From Kiritimatiellales bacterium (GTDB lineage Bacteria; Verrucomicrobiota; Kiritimatiellia; Kiritimatiellales; Pontiellaceae): a stretch of DNA of 16,708 bases. A program made the translations under genes and the position numbers. Positions 7,396 to 14,153 of this stretch are shown here, one piece after another. The notes beneath the pieces were generated by a model that did no database searches, was not told where the DNA came from, and saw only the letters and a list, made by a program, of their open reading frames with translations. The stretch is from the NCBI GenBank assembly GCA_021734595.1, contig JAIPIO010000046.1:1-16708 (forward strand), given 5' to 3'. Numbering within the stretch: position 1 is the first letter of the stretch; every line of letters begins with the position of its first letter.

Positions 7396-7585
7396 TATTA
7401 TCTTCCTCTGGCATTTTATTTACATGGACATCCCGCTTCTCAAACAGCGTACGCCTGATACGCATTTTAGCAAGAGTCATCACAAAGTTGCTATAAGTTA
7501 CAGTTCTTCCTCCAGCGCCTTATCCGCGTCTATCTGCTTGATCCGTCGAAGACCCTCGAGACTTCGGGGCGGGTTTGTTCTGCTT
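7396..7585. other. Non-coding stretch with possible remnant of a gene tail
   Basis: No gene of convincing length. On the - strand, bases 7560 to 7498 read LEGLRRIKQIDADKALEEEL followed by TAA, an acidic amphipathic end typical of real proteins. The frame has no start and closes about 20 codons further upstream. It may be the degraded tail of a lost gene. The string GCGCCTTATCCG (7515-7526) within it resembles the leader core. Confidence 0.25.
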
Positions 7586-7600
7586 TTCCAATCATTGGAA
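7586..7600. repeat. Iterated palindrome copy with extended arms
   Basis: TTCCA-ATCAT-TGGAA, exact; the arms extend to TTTTCCA/TGGAAAA. It ends 3 bp before the three-way-junction element. Confidence 0.88.
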
Positions 7601-7603
7601 AAT

Positions 7604-7751
7604 GGAGGGCGCGGTTCTCACGTGACCACGTTGGCACGTGGAACGTGACTCACGTGGCACCCGCGCCGTGGCGGCGACGAGCCGAAACGAAGCGGAGACA
7701 GCCAGCTTGGAAAGCTGGAGTGACCGAAGGGAACGGCAACCGCCACCCTCC
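7604..7751. repeat. Structured intergenic element able to form a three-way junction
   Basis: Three nested or adjacent perfect stems are visible. P1 is GGAGG (7604-7608) with CCTCC (7747-7751). P2 is GCGCGG (7609-7614) with CCGCGC (7661-7666). P3 is GTGGCGG (7668-7674) with CCGCCAC (7740-7746). They leave at most one unpaired base at the junction. P2 encloses three CACGTG sites spaced 16 bp apart; P3 encloses GCCG/CGGC (7681-7684/7734-7737) and a tip hairpin CCAGCTT-GGA-AAGCTGG (7702-7718). It could be a non-autonomous repeat or a structured RNA. Open frames across it on both strands look like translated repeat. Confidence 0.55.
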
Positions 7752-7774
7752 AACAATTTGAAAACCGTAGTCGT

Positions 7775-7814
7775 CCCGAAGGTTCGGGGCGAAGGCGGGG
7801 TCTCGGCCCCCGCC
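7775..7814. repeat. Two GC-rich hairpins
   Basis: CCCGAA-gg-TTCGGG (7775-7788) and GGCGGGG-N7-CCCCGCC (7794-7814). The second is strong enough to stop or stabilise an RNA but has no T-run on either side. They lie about 160 bp past the end of rsmA on the - strand. The remaining bases 7815-7975 show nothing I can name. Confidence 0.5.
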
Positions 7815-7975
7815 CTACAGCAGGTCATCCGTTCAGTCAGACCTCGTCATCAGATAGACTCCGGCAGCGATTCCACCAACAACCTAATCACCTGACCCTA
7901 TCACCAGAAGATGATTCGCCGTCTGCTTGACGTCTACGTCGCACAACACCAATAGATAGATCGCTATCGGGACGT

Positions 7976-8815
7976 TCAAGAAAGCAGTTCGGCCAATCTT
8001 GCCCAGCGTTCGATTTCAATACATTCCGGCCGTTCGCTATGCTCGATGCCGGCATCCCCAAGAATCAGGTCGACCGGCTCAATGCCCATTCGCTTGAGAA
8101 TGGTGCCGATCTGTTTGCGTCGCTGCGAGAAGCAGGACTTCACGAGCTGCTTAAACAGCGGGTATTCGGACTTTCCAATGGCTGGAACTTCGCGCCGGGT
8201 CATCAGCACCACGGCCGACCACACCTTCGGGGGCGGCAGGAAGCAGGTGGGGCTGATTTTCTTCACGAGCGTGTTTTCATAGAATACGCCCGTCAGGATG
8301 CCGAGGATGCCGTAATGCTTGCTGCCTGCGGGAGAGACCAGGCGGTCGGCCACCTCTTTCTGAATCGTCAACGCCATCCGCGCGGGCCGGTGTTCGCACT
8401 CGGCAATTTCCACCATCAGGCGGCTGGCCACCGAATAGGGCAGGTTGGCCGCCACTTTGTTGATACCGGCTGAAAAAAGCGCATCCAGATCAACGTCGAG
8501 CGCATCGGATTCAATCAGGGTAAAATTTCCAAGGCCTGGAAACCGGGATTTCAGGTATTTTGCCATCACCGGGTCTTTTTCGATGCAGGTGACCGACTTC
8601 GCCTTGGGAACAATCCGTTCCGTCAGCGCGCCAAGGCCGGGGCCGATCTCCAAAACGGAATCCTCCGGCTCGATCCCGGCCGTCGCGACGATGCGGTCGA
8701 GGATGTTGGCATCGATCAGGAAATTCTGCCCCAGCCCCTTGTTGGGGCGGTGGCCGAGCTGGGCAAGCAGTCCGCACACTTCCCTCGGACTCGTTAATCT
8801 GGGTTCGTTAGGCAT
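7976..8815 (-). CDS. rsmA: Ribosomal RNA small subunit methyltransferase A
   Basis: 279 aa, the normal length. The enzyme dimethylates two adjacent adenines near the 3' end of 16S rRNA using S-adenosylmethionine, late in 30S assembly. Diagnostic motifs: GLGQNFL at residues 27-33, SAM-binding EIGPGLG at 56-62, acidic EKD at 79-81 and catalytic NLPY at 124-127; the C-terminal helical domain follows. ATG 8815 has a GGAAG-type site just upstream. It lies 27 bp after pdxA, as in the known pdxA-ksgA order of Enterobacteria. Two copies of the palindrome are inside the gene (8173-8187, 8527-8541), encoding VPAIGK and FPGLGN in poorly conserved loops. Confidence 0.96.
   Translation of the reverse strand: MPNEPRLTSPREVCGLLAQLGHRPNKGLGQNFLIDANILDRIVATAGIEPEDSVLEIGPGLGALTERIVPKAKSVTCIEKDPVMAKYLKSRFPGLGNFTLIESDALDVDLDALFSAGINKVAANLPYSVASRLMVEIAECEHRPARMALTIQKEVADRLVSPAGSKHYGILGILTGVFYENTLVKKISPTCFLPPPKVWSAVVLMTRREVPAIGKSEYPLFKQLVKSCFSQRRKQIGTILKRMGIEPVDLILGDAGIEHSERPECIEIERWARLAELLS
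8173..8187. repeat. Iterated palindrome copy within rsmA
   Basis: TTCCA-ATGGC-TGGAA, exact. On the coding strand it is read as the last two bases of a codon + CCA-GCC-ATT-GGA, giving Pro-Ala-Ile-Gly. Confidence 0.8.
8527..8541. repeat. Iterated palindrome copy within rsmA
   Basis: TTCCA-AGGCC-TGGAA, exact. It is read on the coding strand as Phe-Pro-Gly-Leu-Gly (residues 92-96), in the same codon phase as the copy at 8173. Confidence 0.8.
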
Positions 8816-8842
8816 CTTTGCTTCCGTATGATTTAGGCAGAA

Positions 8843-9817
8843 TTATTTTTCCCTCTTCCAAGGGTTTGGATTTCCGGCCAGATCGATGGCCAAGGCAATG
8901 GCGTTTTGCATGCTCTTGGGGGAAGCTTGGTTTTTCCCGGCAATGCCGAAGGCGGTGCCATGGTCGGGCGAGGTGCGGATGATCGGCAGGCCCAGCGTGA
9001 TATTGATGCCTTCGTCGAACCCTATCATTTTGAGCGGCCCCAAACCCTGGTCATGGTACATCGCCACGACGGCGTCGTACTGTTTTTCCAATGCCTGAAA
9101 AAAAATGGTGTCGGCCGGTACAGCATCGAAAACATTGAATCCCTTTTTGCGGGCGGCGCGGATGGCGGGGTTGATCAGCTCGATCTCCTCGCGGCCCAGC
9201 ACCCCGCCGTCGCCCGCATGGGGATTCAATCCACACACCCCGATCCTGCCGTTCTTCAGCCCGAACAGCTTCAGCGCTTCGCCGGTCAGTTCGATGTGCT
9301 CCCGGATATTCTTTCGCGTAAGTGCGGCGGGCACCTCGGAAATCGGAATGTGGCGGGTAACGAGCATCACGCGCAGTCCGCCCCCCATCAGCATCATGCC
9401 GAAGTTTTTGGTGCGGGTGAGCTCGGCAAGGAATTCGGTGTGGCCGGGCACATGGATTCCTGCTTTGTGGAATCCCTCCTTGCAAATGGGAGCGGTGACC
9501 ATGGCATCGAGCTCGCCGGAGAGGCAGCCTTCGACCGCACGGCGGATAGCCCGCTCCGCAATGCGCGATGCATCGGTGCGGATTTTGCCGGGTTGCCACT
9601 TCGCCTTGCTCTCAACATTCCAGACCTTGGAACGTTTGGAGCGCGGGTTTCCAGGGTCTGGAAGTTTCAGCGCGGCAGCTTGGGCGGCAATGATCCCCGC
9701 CGGACCGATAAAGACAAACCGCACGCCGGCGGGCCAGCGGCATCTGTAAACCGCTTTCAGCGCCACCTCCGGCCCGATCCCGTTGATATCCCCGATGGTA
9801 ATTCCGATTTTTTTCAT
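8843..9817 (-). CDS. pdxA: 4-hydroxythreonine-4-phosphate dehydrogenase
   Basis: 324 aa, usual length. It oxidises 4-phosphohydroxy-threonine with NAD in the DXP-dependent pyridoxal 5'-phosphate route. The N-terminal GDINGIGPE (residues 9-17) corresponds to the family's GDPAGIGPE. Substrate His126 lies in GHTEF. The three metal ligands sit in RHIPIS (His156), NPHAGDGG (His200) and YHDQGLG (His255), with spacing matching Escherichia coli PdxA (166/211/266). The C-terminal LGLPIIRTSPDHGTA block is intact. ATG 9817 follows GAGGAA. One palindrome copy lies just before this ribosome site, and two more lie inside a variable segment (residues 52-67). Confidence 0.95.
   Translation of the reverse strand: MKKIGITIGDINGIGPEVALKAVYRCRWPAGVRFVFIGPAGIIAAQAAALKLPDPGNPRSKRSKVWNVESKAKWQPGKIRTDASRIAERAIRRAVEGCLSGELDAMVTAPICKEGFHKAGIHVPGHTEFLAELTRTKNFGMMLMGGGLRVMLVTRHIPISEVPAALTRKNIREHIELTGEALKLFGLKNGRIGVCGLNPHAGDGGVLGREEIELINPAIRAARKKGFNVFDAVPADTIFFQALEKQYDAVVAMYHDQGLGPLKMIGFDEGINITLGLPIIRTSPDHGTAFGIAGKNQASPKSMQNAIALAIDLAGNPNPWKREK
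9618..9632. repeat. Iterated palindrome copy within pdxA
   Basis: TTCCA-GACCT-TGGAA, exact. It is read in a different frame from the other coding copies (Ser-Lys-Val-Trp-Asn). Confidence 0.8.
9649..9663. repeat. Iterated palindrome copy within pdxA
   Basis: TTCCA-GGGTC-TGGAA, exact, 16 bp from the previous copy. It encodes Leu-Pro-Asp-Pro-Gly-Asn (residues 52-57). Confidence 0.8.
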
Positions 9818-9826
9818 TCATTCCTC

Positions 9827-9841
9827 TTCCAACCATTGGAA
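9827..9841. repeat. Iterated palindrome copy before pdxA
   Basis: TTCCA-ACCAT-TGGAA, exact. It overlaps the 5' leader of pdxA: only a GAGGAA ribosome site and a few bases separate it from the start codon. Its centre CCAACCATTGG (9829-9839) is the reverse complement of CCAATGGTTGG at 9907-9917, so the two can also pair with each other. Confidence 0.85.
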
Positions 9842-9853
9842 CTTTTTTGAACC

Positions 9854-9883
9854 GTGCTTGCCAGCACTATTTGCTTCGCAAAT
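9854..9883. other. Two short hairpins in the pdxA leader region
   Basis: GTGCT-N4-AGCAC (9854-9867) and ATTTGC-TTC-GCAAAT (9869-9883). They lie between the glutamine synthetase terminator and pdxA. No promoter with good spacing was found here. Confidence 0.35.
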
Positions 9884-9921
9884 TATCTTTTCGCGTTGCT
9901 TCAAGGCCAATGGTTGGAAAC

Positions 9922-9951
9922 AAAAAAAGGCCCCGCACGCGCAGGGCCTTT
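9922..9951 (-). terminator. Rho-independent terminator of glutamine synthetase
   Basis: On the - strand the stem AAAGGCCC (9951-9944) pairs with GGGCCTTT (9933-9926) around a 10-base loop, followed by a run of T (complement of A 9922-9928). It starts 21 bp after the stop codon at 9973. It should separate this gene from pdxA downstream. Confidence 0.93.
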
Positions 9952-9972
9952 CGTTGGTCTGTTCTCCGGGAA

Positions 9973-12006
9973 TTAGCCAAGGAGCATTTCGGAGTAGGTC
10001 GGCAGCGGCCAGATGTCGGCCGGAACAAGGGCTTCCAGCGCATCGACGGACGCACGGAGTTCGTTCATGGCAGCGATCTCCGCAGTAGCACCTTCAGCTG
10101 CTTCAAGAGCCGCAATTCCTGCCACGGTCTTTTCGAGCAGGCTGGAGATCTCATCGGTGATACCCGCAACCGCCGCAACGGAGGAGTATTCGTTGATAGC
10201 CGTTACGGCAGCCGGAACGATCATCGTTTTAGCGATGTCCAGCGCAGTGTTGACTTCGATAGCGATCAACGTTTCGTACACTTCGGTGTATGTGTTGTAG
10301 CGGGACTCCAACTCCACGTTGCTCAGCACGCCATACTTGGCGAAGATATCCTTCGCCTTCTGCGTGGCCAGAACTTCGAGCGATTCCTCGGTGTTCTTCA
10401 GGTTCGGCAGACCGCGTTTGGCGGCTTCGTCGAGCCATTCCTGGGTATAGTTGTCGCCATTGAAGAGGATGCGCTTGTGCTCCTTGATGACGGCGGCGAG
10501 GACATCCTGCAGCACGGCATTGAACTCGCCACCCTTTTCGACGCCCGCTTCGACTTCGGTGCAGATGTAGTCGAAGGCTTCGGCAACGATCGTGTTAAGC
10601 ACAATGTTTGCGCCGGCCGGGCTCTGGTTGGAACCAACCGCGCGGAACTCGAAGCGGTTCCCCACAAAAGCGAACGGTGAAGTACGGTTCCGGTCGGTGT
10701 TGCCCCGCGGTAGTTTCGGCAGCAGGTCAACGCCCAGATGGATGAACCCTCCGTCCTGGGAACTGCTGGCTCCACCGGCTTCGATCTGTTCGATGACGTC
10801 GGTGAGCTGGTCGCCGAGGAAGATGGATACCACCGCAGGCGGAGCTTCGTTGGCACCGAGGCGATGGTCGTTGCCGGCGGATGCCACGGAAGCGCGCAGC
10901 AGGTCGGCGTGGGTGTCGACCGCTTTCATGAGCGCAACAACGATGGTCATGAACTTGGCGTATTCGTGCGGATTGTCGGCCGGCTTCAGCCAGTTCTTGC
11001 CGTCCGGCCCCATGATGGACCAGTTGTTGTGCTTACCGGAACCGTTGACGCCCGCAAACGGCTTTTCGTGCAGGAGGCAAACAAAACCATGCTTCTCAGC
11101 CGTTGTGCGAAGAACATCCATCGTGATCATGTTGTGGTCGACGGAAATGTTGAGTGTTTCGAAGACCGGCGCGATTTCGAACTGTGCGGGGCACACTTCG
11201 TTGTGGCGGGTCTTGGCCGGAACACCCAACTTCCAGAGTTCGGCATCAAGGTCAGCCATGAAAGCGGCAACGCGGGATTTGATGGAACCAAAGTAATGGT
11301 CGTCGAGCTGCTGGTGCTTGGAAGCGCCTTTGCCAAACAGCGTGCGGCCGGTCTGCAGGATATCGGGACGTGCCGCAACAAGGTCCTCGTCGATCAGAAA
11401 ATATTCCTGTTCGGAACCGAGGGTGGCCTTGGCCATGGTGTCGCCGCAATCGACACCAAAGAGCTTGCCAAGACGGACGGTCTGCTCGGACAACGCTTTC
11501 ATGGAACGCAGCAGCGGAGTCTTCTTGTCGAGTGCCTCGCCATTGTATCCGCAGAATACGGTCGGGATGGTGAGGGTTGCAGCACCGGCATCGTCATATT
11601 TGATAAAGGCCGGGCTGGTCGGGTCCCAACCCGTGTAGCCGCGCGCTTCGAACGTGGCGCGCAACCCGCCGGACGGGAAGGAGGAGGCATCGGGCTCGCC
11701 TTGAATGAGCTCGTCGCCGGAGAAACTGGTTACAACCCCACCTTTGAAATCAGGGAAGATGAAAGCATCGTGTTTTTCGGCAGTAGCGCCGGTGAGCGGC
11801 TGGAACCAATGCGTATAGTGCGTGGCGCCTTTTTCCATGGCCCACTCCTTCATCGCTTCAGCCACTTCATCTGCAATACTGGCATCAAGCATGGAGCCCG
11901 TGTCGATAGTCTTTTTCAACGAGGCGAAAGTCGGAGCCGACAGACGGGCTTCCATAAGCGGAAGGCCGAATACTTTTTCACCAAACCCTTCAATTGTGTT
12001 TTTCAT
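9973..12006 (-). CDS. glnN: Glutamine synthetase type III
   Basis: 677 aa from ATG 12006. A second ATG six bases upstream (12012) would add two residues, but AAGGAG lies 8 bp before 12006 and only 2 bp before 12012, so 12006 is preferred. It makes glutamine from glutamate and ammonia with ATP; the large dodecameric type III enzymes are common in Bacteroidetes, cyanobacteria and some PVC bacteria. Visible blocks: the acidic metal-binding GSEQEYFLID (about 197-206), NGSGKHNNWS (321-330) and GNDHRLGANEAPP (378-390), which are type III signatures. The length is far above types I and II (about 450-470 aa). It is monocistronic: a terminator lies downstream and a long non-coding leader upstream. Confidence 0.95.
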   Translation of the reverse strand: MKNTIEGFGEKVFGLPLMEARLSAPTFASLKKTIDTGSMLDASIADEVAEAMKEWAMEKGATHYTHWFQPLTGATAEKHDAFIFPDFKGGVVTSFSGDELIQGEPDASSFPSGGLRATFEARGYTGWDPTSPAFIKYDDAGAATLTIPTVFCGYNGEALDKKTPLLRSMKALSEQTVRLGKLFGVDCGDTMAKATLGSEQEYFLIDEDLVAARPDILQTGRTLFGKGASKHQQLDDHYFGSIKSRVAAFMADLDAELWKLGVPAKTRHNEVCPAQFEIAPVFETLNISVDHNMITMDVLRTTAEKHGFVCLLHEKPFAGVNGSGKHNNWSIMGPDGKNWLKPADNPHEYAKFMTIVVALMKAVDTHADLLRASVASAGNDHRLGANEAPPAVVSIFLGDQLTDVIEQIEAGGASSSQDGGFIHLGVDLLPKLPRGNTDRNRTSPFAFVGNRFEFRAVGSNQSPAGANIVLNTIVAEAFDYICTEVEAGVEKGGEFNAVLQDVLAAVIKEHKRILFNGDNYTQEWLDEAAKRGLPNLKNTEESLEVLATQKAKDIFAKYGVLSNVELESRYNTYTEVYETLIAIEVNTALDIAKTMIVPAAVTAINEYSSVAAVAGITDEISSLLEKTVAGIAALEAAEGATAEIAAMNELRASVDALEALVPADIWPLPTYSEMLLG

Positions 12007-12128
12007 ATCCATATCTCCTTATGATTCAGCTCCAAGCAAACACCGGAGCAGTTTAATTAAATGCTGCAAGTTGTCCCGCATCCTCCTGATATTACTGGGT
12101 ACTGCTACTTTCCAGCTCGCCATCATAT

Positions 12129-12143
12129 TTCCAATGACTGGAA
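12129..12143. repeat. Iterated palindrome copy upstream of glutamine synthetase, extended
   Basis: TTCCA-ATGAC-TGGAA, exact. Flanking CATAT (12124-12128) and ATATG (12145-12149) extend the stem to 10 bp with one bulged A. It lies about 120 bp before the glutamine synthetase start. Confidence 0.88.
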
Positions 12144-12222
12144 AATATGCTGCGAATCAGATTAAAAGCATTATTTATACCACCGGAGTAATAATGTCAT
12201 AAGGTGTTTGTCATCAATATTT

Positions 12223-12243
12223 AAAAAAACAGGCCCCTGTTTT
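12223..12243 (-). terminator. Probable terminator of the skp-lpxD operon
   Basis: On the - strand AAAACAG pairs with CTGTTTT and is followed by further T (complement of A 12223-12229). The stem can also work on the + strand, but the T-run is better on the - strand. It lies about 160 bp past the lpxD stop, so the transcript would carry a long 3' tail. Confidence 0.65.
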
Positions 12244-12403
12244 ATTCAAGGCATTTTATTACATTTGTGTACTTCTATCGCGCAAAACATTACATATTTG
12301 GACATCACTGGCTGTTTACCCGCACCTTCCACCCTTGTGTACATCCGGTCGCGTCCTTGCCTTTTCCAGCAGCAAAAAAGTCTACCGCATTCGGAGTCTA
12401 GAG

Positions 12404-13429
12404 CTATTTGTTCTCCAGTTTGGCCAAACGATCCTCAAGCTGCTTGACACGCTCTTTGAGTTTAGGCAGCAACATCGTGTTGGCGACTGACTTTTTGAAG
12501 ATGGTATGATTCACAGCCGGCTGTCCCAGCACAAAATCCCGCGACGGAACATCCTTCATTACCCCCGCTTTCGCACCAATAATGGCGCCGTCACCGATTT
12601 CCAGATGCCCGGCGATGCCGGCCTGCCCGGCCAAAATTGCGCGTGTCCCGATGACCGTGCTGCCGGAAATACCGGCCTGGCCACAAAGCACGGAATGATC
12701 TCCGATCACGACGTTGTGCGCCACCTGCACCAGGTTGTCAATCTTAACGCCTTTTCCGATCACTGTCTTTCCGAACCGGGCGCGGTCTATGGTTACATTG
12801 GCACCGATTTCCGCATCATCCCCGATCACCACCCTCCCGATCTGCGGAATCTTCGTACGGGAACCGTCCTTCTGCACTGCGTAGCCAAATCCGTCGCTGC
12901 CAACCACCGAGCCGTTATGGATAATCACCCGGTTTCCGATTTCCGCAAACTCACGTATGGAGACCAGCGGGTAAAGCAGACAGTCTTCACCTATACGCGT
13001 CTTGTAGCCAATAAAGCAGCCTGCGGAAACAACGGAATTCGCGCCGATTTCCACCCCTTCATCAATTACACAGTTGGCACCGACCGATACGCCCTCGCCC
13101 AGCACGGCAGTATCCGCCACCACGGCCGACGGGTGTATGCCCGGTTCGGGTTTGGGAACCGGAACATAAAACATTTCGGCTATAACCGCAAATGCCCCAT
13201 CCGGGTTCTCCGACCGGATCAATGCGCACGGAGCCTCCCGATCCCAGTCCTGCGGGACGATAACGGCGGAAGCTTTGGTTCCGGCAACCAGCGCCGCATA
13301 TTTCGGGTTGGCCATAAAGCTGATGTCCCCCCGACCGGCTTCCCGCAAGCCGGCTACGGAACCGATCTCAATCTCACCATTGCCATCCAGTATTCCACCC
13401 AGTTTTTCCGCAATTTCAAACAGCTTCAT
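12404..13429 (-). CDS. lpxD: UDP-3-O-acylglucosamine N-acyltransferase
   Basis: 341 aa, usual size. It adds the second hydroxyacyl chain in lipid A synthesis, on the cytoplasmic side of the inner membrane. The N-terminal uridine-binding domain (about 1-95) is followed by left-handed beta-helix hexapeptide repeats (about 98-300: VGANCVIDEGVEIGANS, IGDDAEIGANVTID, IGDHSVLCGQAGISG). Catalytic His238 lies in VQVAHNVVIG and matches His239 of Escherichia coli LpxD. The tail (KLKERVKQLEDRLAKLENK) is a short coiled coil. ATG 13429 overlaps the skp-like stop as ATGA and has AGGAG 6 bp upstream. Its presence means the organism makes lipid A. Confidence 0.95.
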   Translation of the reverse strand: MKLFEIAEKLGGILDGNGEIEIGSVAGLREAGRGDISFMANPKYAALVAGTKASAVIVPQDWDREAPCALIRSENPDGAFAVIAEMFYVPVPKPEPGIHPSAVVADTAVLGEGVSVGANCVIDEGVEIGANSVVSAGCFIGYKTRIGEDCLLYPLVSIREFAEIGNRVIIHNGSVVGSDGFGYAVQKDGSRTKIPQIGRVVIGDDAEIGANVTIDRARFGKTVIGKGVKIDNLVQVAHNVVIGDHSVLCGQAGISGSTVIGTRAILAGQAGIAGHLEIGDGAIIGAKAGVMKDVPSRDFVLGQPAVNHTIFKKSVANTMLLPKLKERVKQLEDRLAKLENK

Positions 13430-14031
13430 TCTTGCTCCTCACCCGTCTTCGGGGTTCCTTCTTCGGTTTTTTCACGTCCCTGATTAAGTACAGCCAGAAT
13501 ATTGGCGGTAATATCCACATTCGCGTGCATGTACAGTACCACCTCCATACCCGCCCGGCTCTGCCCGGAACGGTCGATCACCGCTGTGTATCCCTCACCC
13601 TTGGCATATTCAATGATCACATCATGGATTTCGTCAAAGAGCTTGCGGCTCATCCTGACATTCTGCTGTTCCAATTGCTTCATGCGCAGCTTTTCAAAAT
13701 CGCTCATTTCCCGCTCCTTCGACTGAAGGCCAACGAGATGCTCCTCAAGTTCATTGCGCTTATTTTCACGGATTTCCTGGCTCAGGGTGGCGTCGCGGGA
13801 ATCCTTCCGTAACGTATCGATGGTTTTTTTGATCTCCGCGATTTCATTTTCCATCTCCTGACGCTCCTGCTTGATATCTTCGGCCTGCTGCCGCACCTGG
13901 TCCTGGGCAAGCTGCGTCTTGTAGAAGCGCTTGAAAACCTCCTGCAAATCGCAAAAAACAATTCCTTCCGCATGTGCACCGCACACCGAAAGAACAATTA
14001 AAGCAAAAACACCGACGAACAACTTCTTCAT
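13426..14031 (-). CDS. Periplasmic OmpH/Skp-family chaperone
   Basis: 201 aa from ATG 14031, where a signal peptide begins (MKKLFVGVFALIVLSVCGAHA). An in-frame ATG at 14079 would place 16 polar residues before that signal peptide and lies upstream of the predicted transcription start, so it is rejected. The mature part begins EGIVFCDLQEVFKRFYKTQL, the typical first strand of the family, and continues as a long Glu/Lys/Arg-rich coiled coil (about 45-130), the arms of the Skp trimer. It ends with a small beta body (YTAVIDRSG, VVLYMHANVDITANIL). Skp proteins hold outer-membrane proteins during export. The following lpxD is the usual neighbour; bamA, normally upstream, is absent here. Confidence 0.9.
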   Translation of the reverse strand: MKKLFVGVFALIVLSVCGAHAEGIVFCDLQEVFKRFYKTQLAQDQVRQQAEDIKQERQEMENEIAEIKKTIDTLRKDSRDATLSQEIRENKRNELEEHLVGLQSKEREMSDFEKLRMKQLEQQNVRMSRKLFDEIHDVIIEYAKGEGYTAVIDRSGQSRAGMEVVLYMHANVDITANILAVLNQGREKTEEGTPKTGEEQE

Positions 14032-14065
14032 GACCAGACCCCTTTCTCGTGGGAAATAAGCACAT

Positions 14066-14094
14066 ATTGTATCTGACACGCCCCCTTGTTACAA
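14066..14094 (-). promoter_or_regulatory. Sigma70-type promoter of the skp-lpxD operon
   Basis: On the - strand TTGTAA (14094-14089) is followed by a 17-base spacer and TACAAT (14071-14066). This gives 4 of 6 and 5 of 6 matches to consensus with ideal spacing. The start would fall near 14059, leaving about 28 bases before ATG 14031. Confidence 0.65.
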
Positions 14095-14118
14095 AAAAAA
14101 TATGATCCGGCTTTCCAG

Positions 14119-14146
14119 TTGATTTGACCGGCGGTGCCATTACAAT
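14119..14146 (+). promoter_or_regulatory. Candidate promoter giving a leaderless transcript
   Basis: TTGATT (14119-14124), a 16-base spacer and TACAAT (14141-14146). The transcript would start about 7 bp on, at or next to the ATG at 14154. No Shine-Dalgarno precedes that ATG, which fits. Confidence 0.45.
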
Positions 14147-14153
14147 CGTTCGG

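Larger units (their letters stand above)
12007..12403. other. 397-bp non-coding region between lpxD and glutamine synthetase
   Basis: AT-rich, with no convincing gene on either strand. It holds the leader of glutamine synthetase, the extended palindrome, a hairpin with T-run at 12223-12243, and two TTGTGTAC sites (12265-12272, 12335-12342). I looked for a sigma54-type -24/-12 pair and for sigma70 hexamers for glutamine synthetase and found none with acceptable spacing. Confidence 0.6.

Noticed and set aside
7586..7814. CRISPR array
   Set aside because: The repeats here are inverted and of different sequence; there are no direct repeats of constant length with unique spacers.
7638..7895. 85-codon open frame on the + strand and a 78-codon frame on the - strand (7592-7828)
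   Set aside because: Both run through the base-paired element and read as Arg/Ser/Pro-rich translated repeat, with no ribosome site and no domain.
8906..9850. 314-codon + strand open frame opposite pdxA
   Set aside because: Antisense shadow of PdxA, whose metal ligands and motifs are all present on the - strand.
10738..12024. Long + strand open frame opposite glutamine synthetase
   Set aside because: It is the GC-driven antisense shadow of a gene with clear family motifs; it has no motif of its own.
12013..12165. Sigma54 promoter for glutamine synthetase
   Set aside because: GG and GC dinucleotides near 12070-12095 on the - strand are separated by 7 or 14 bases, not the required 10.
14124..14153. 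TTG start for the Sua5-phosphatase gene
   Set aside because: It adds ten residues not typical of the family; the ATG at 14154 begins close to the normal Sua5 N-terminus.
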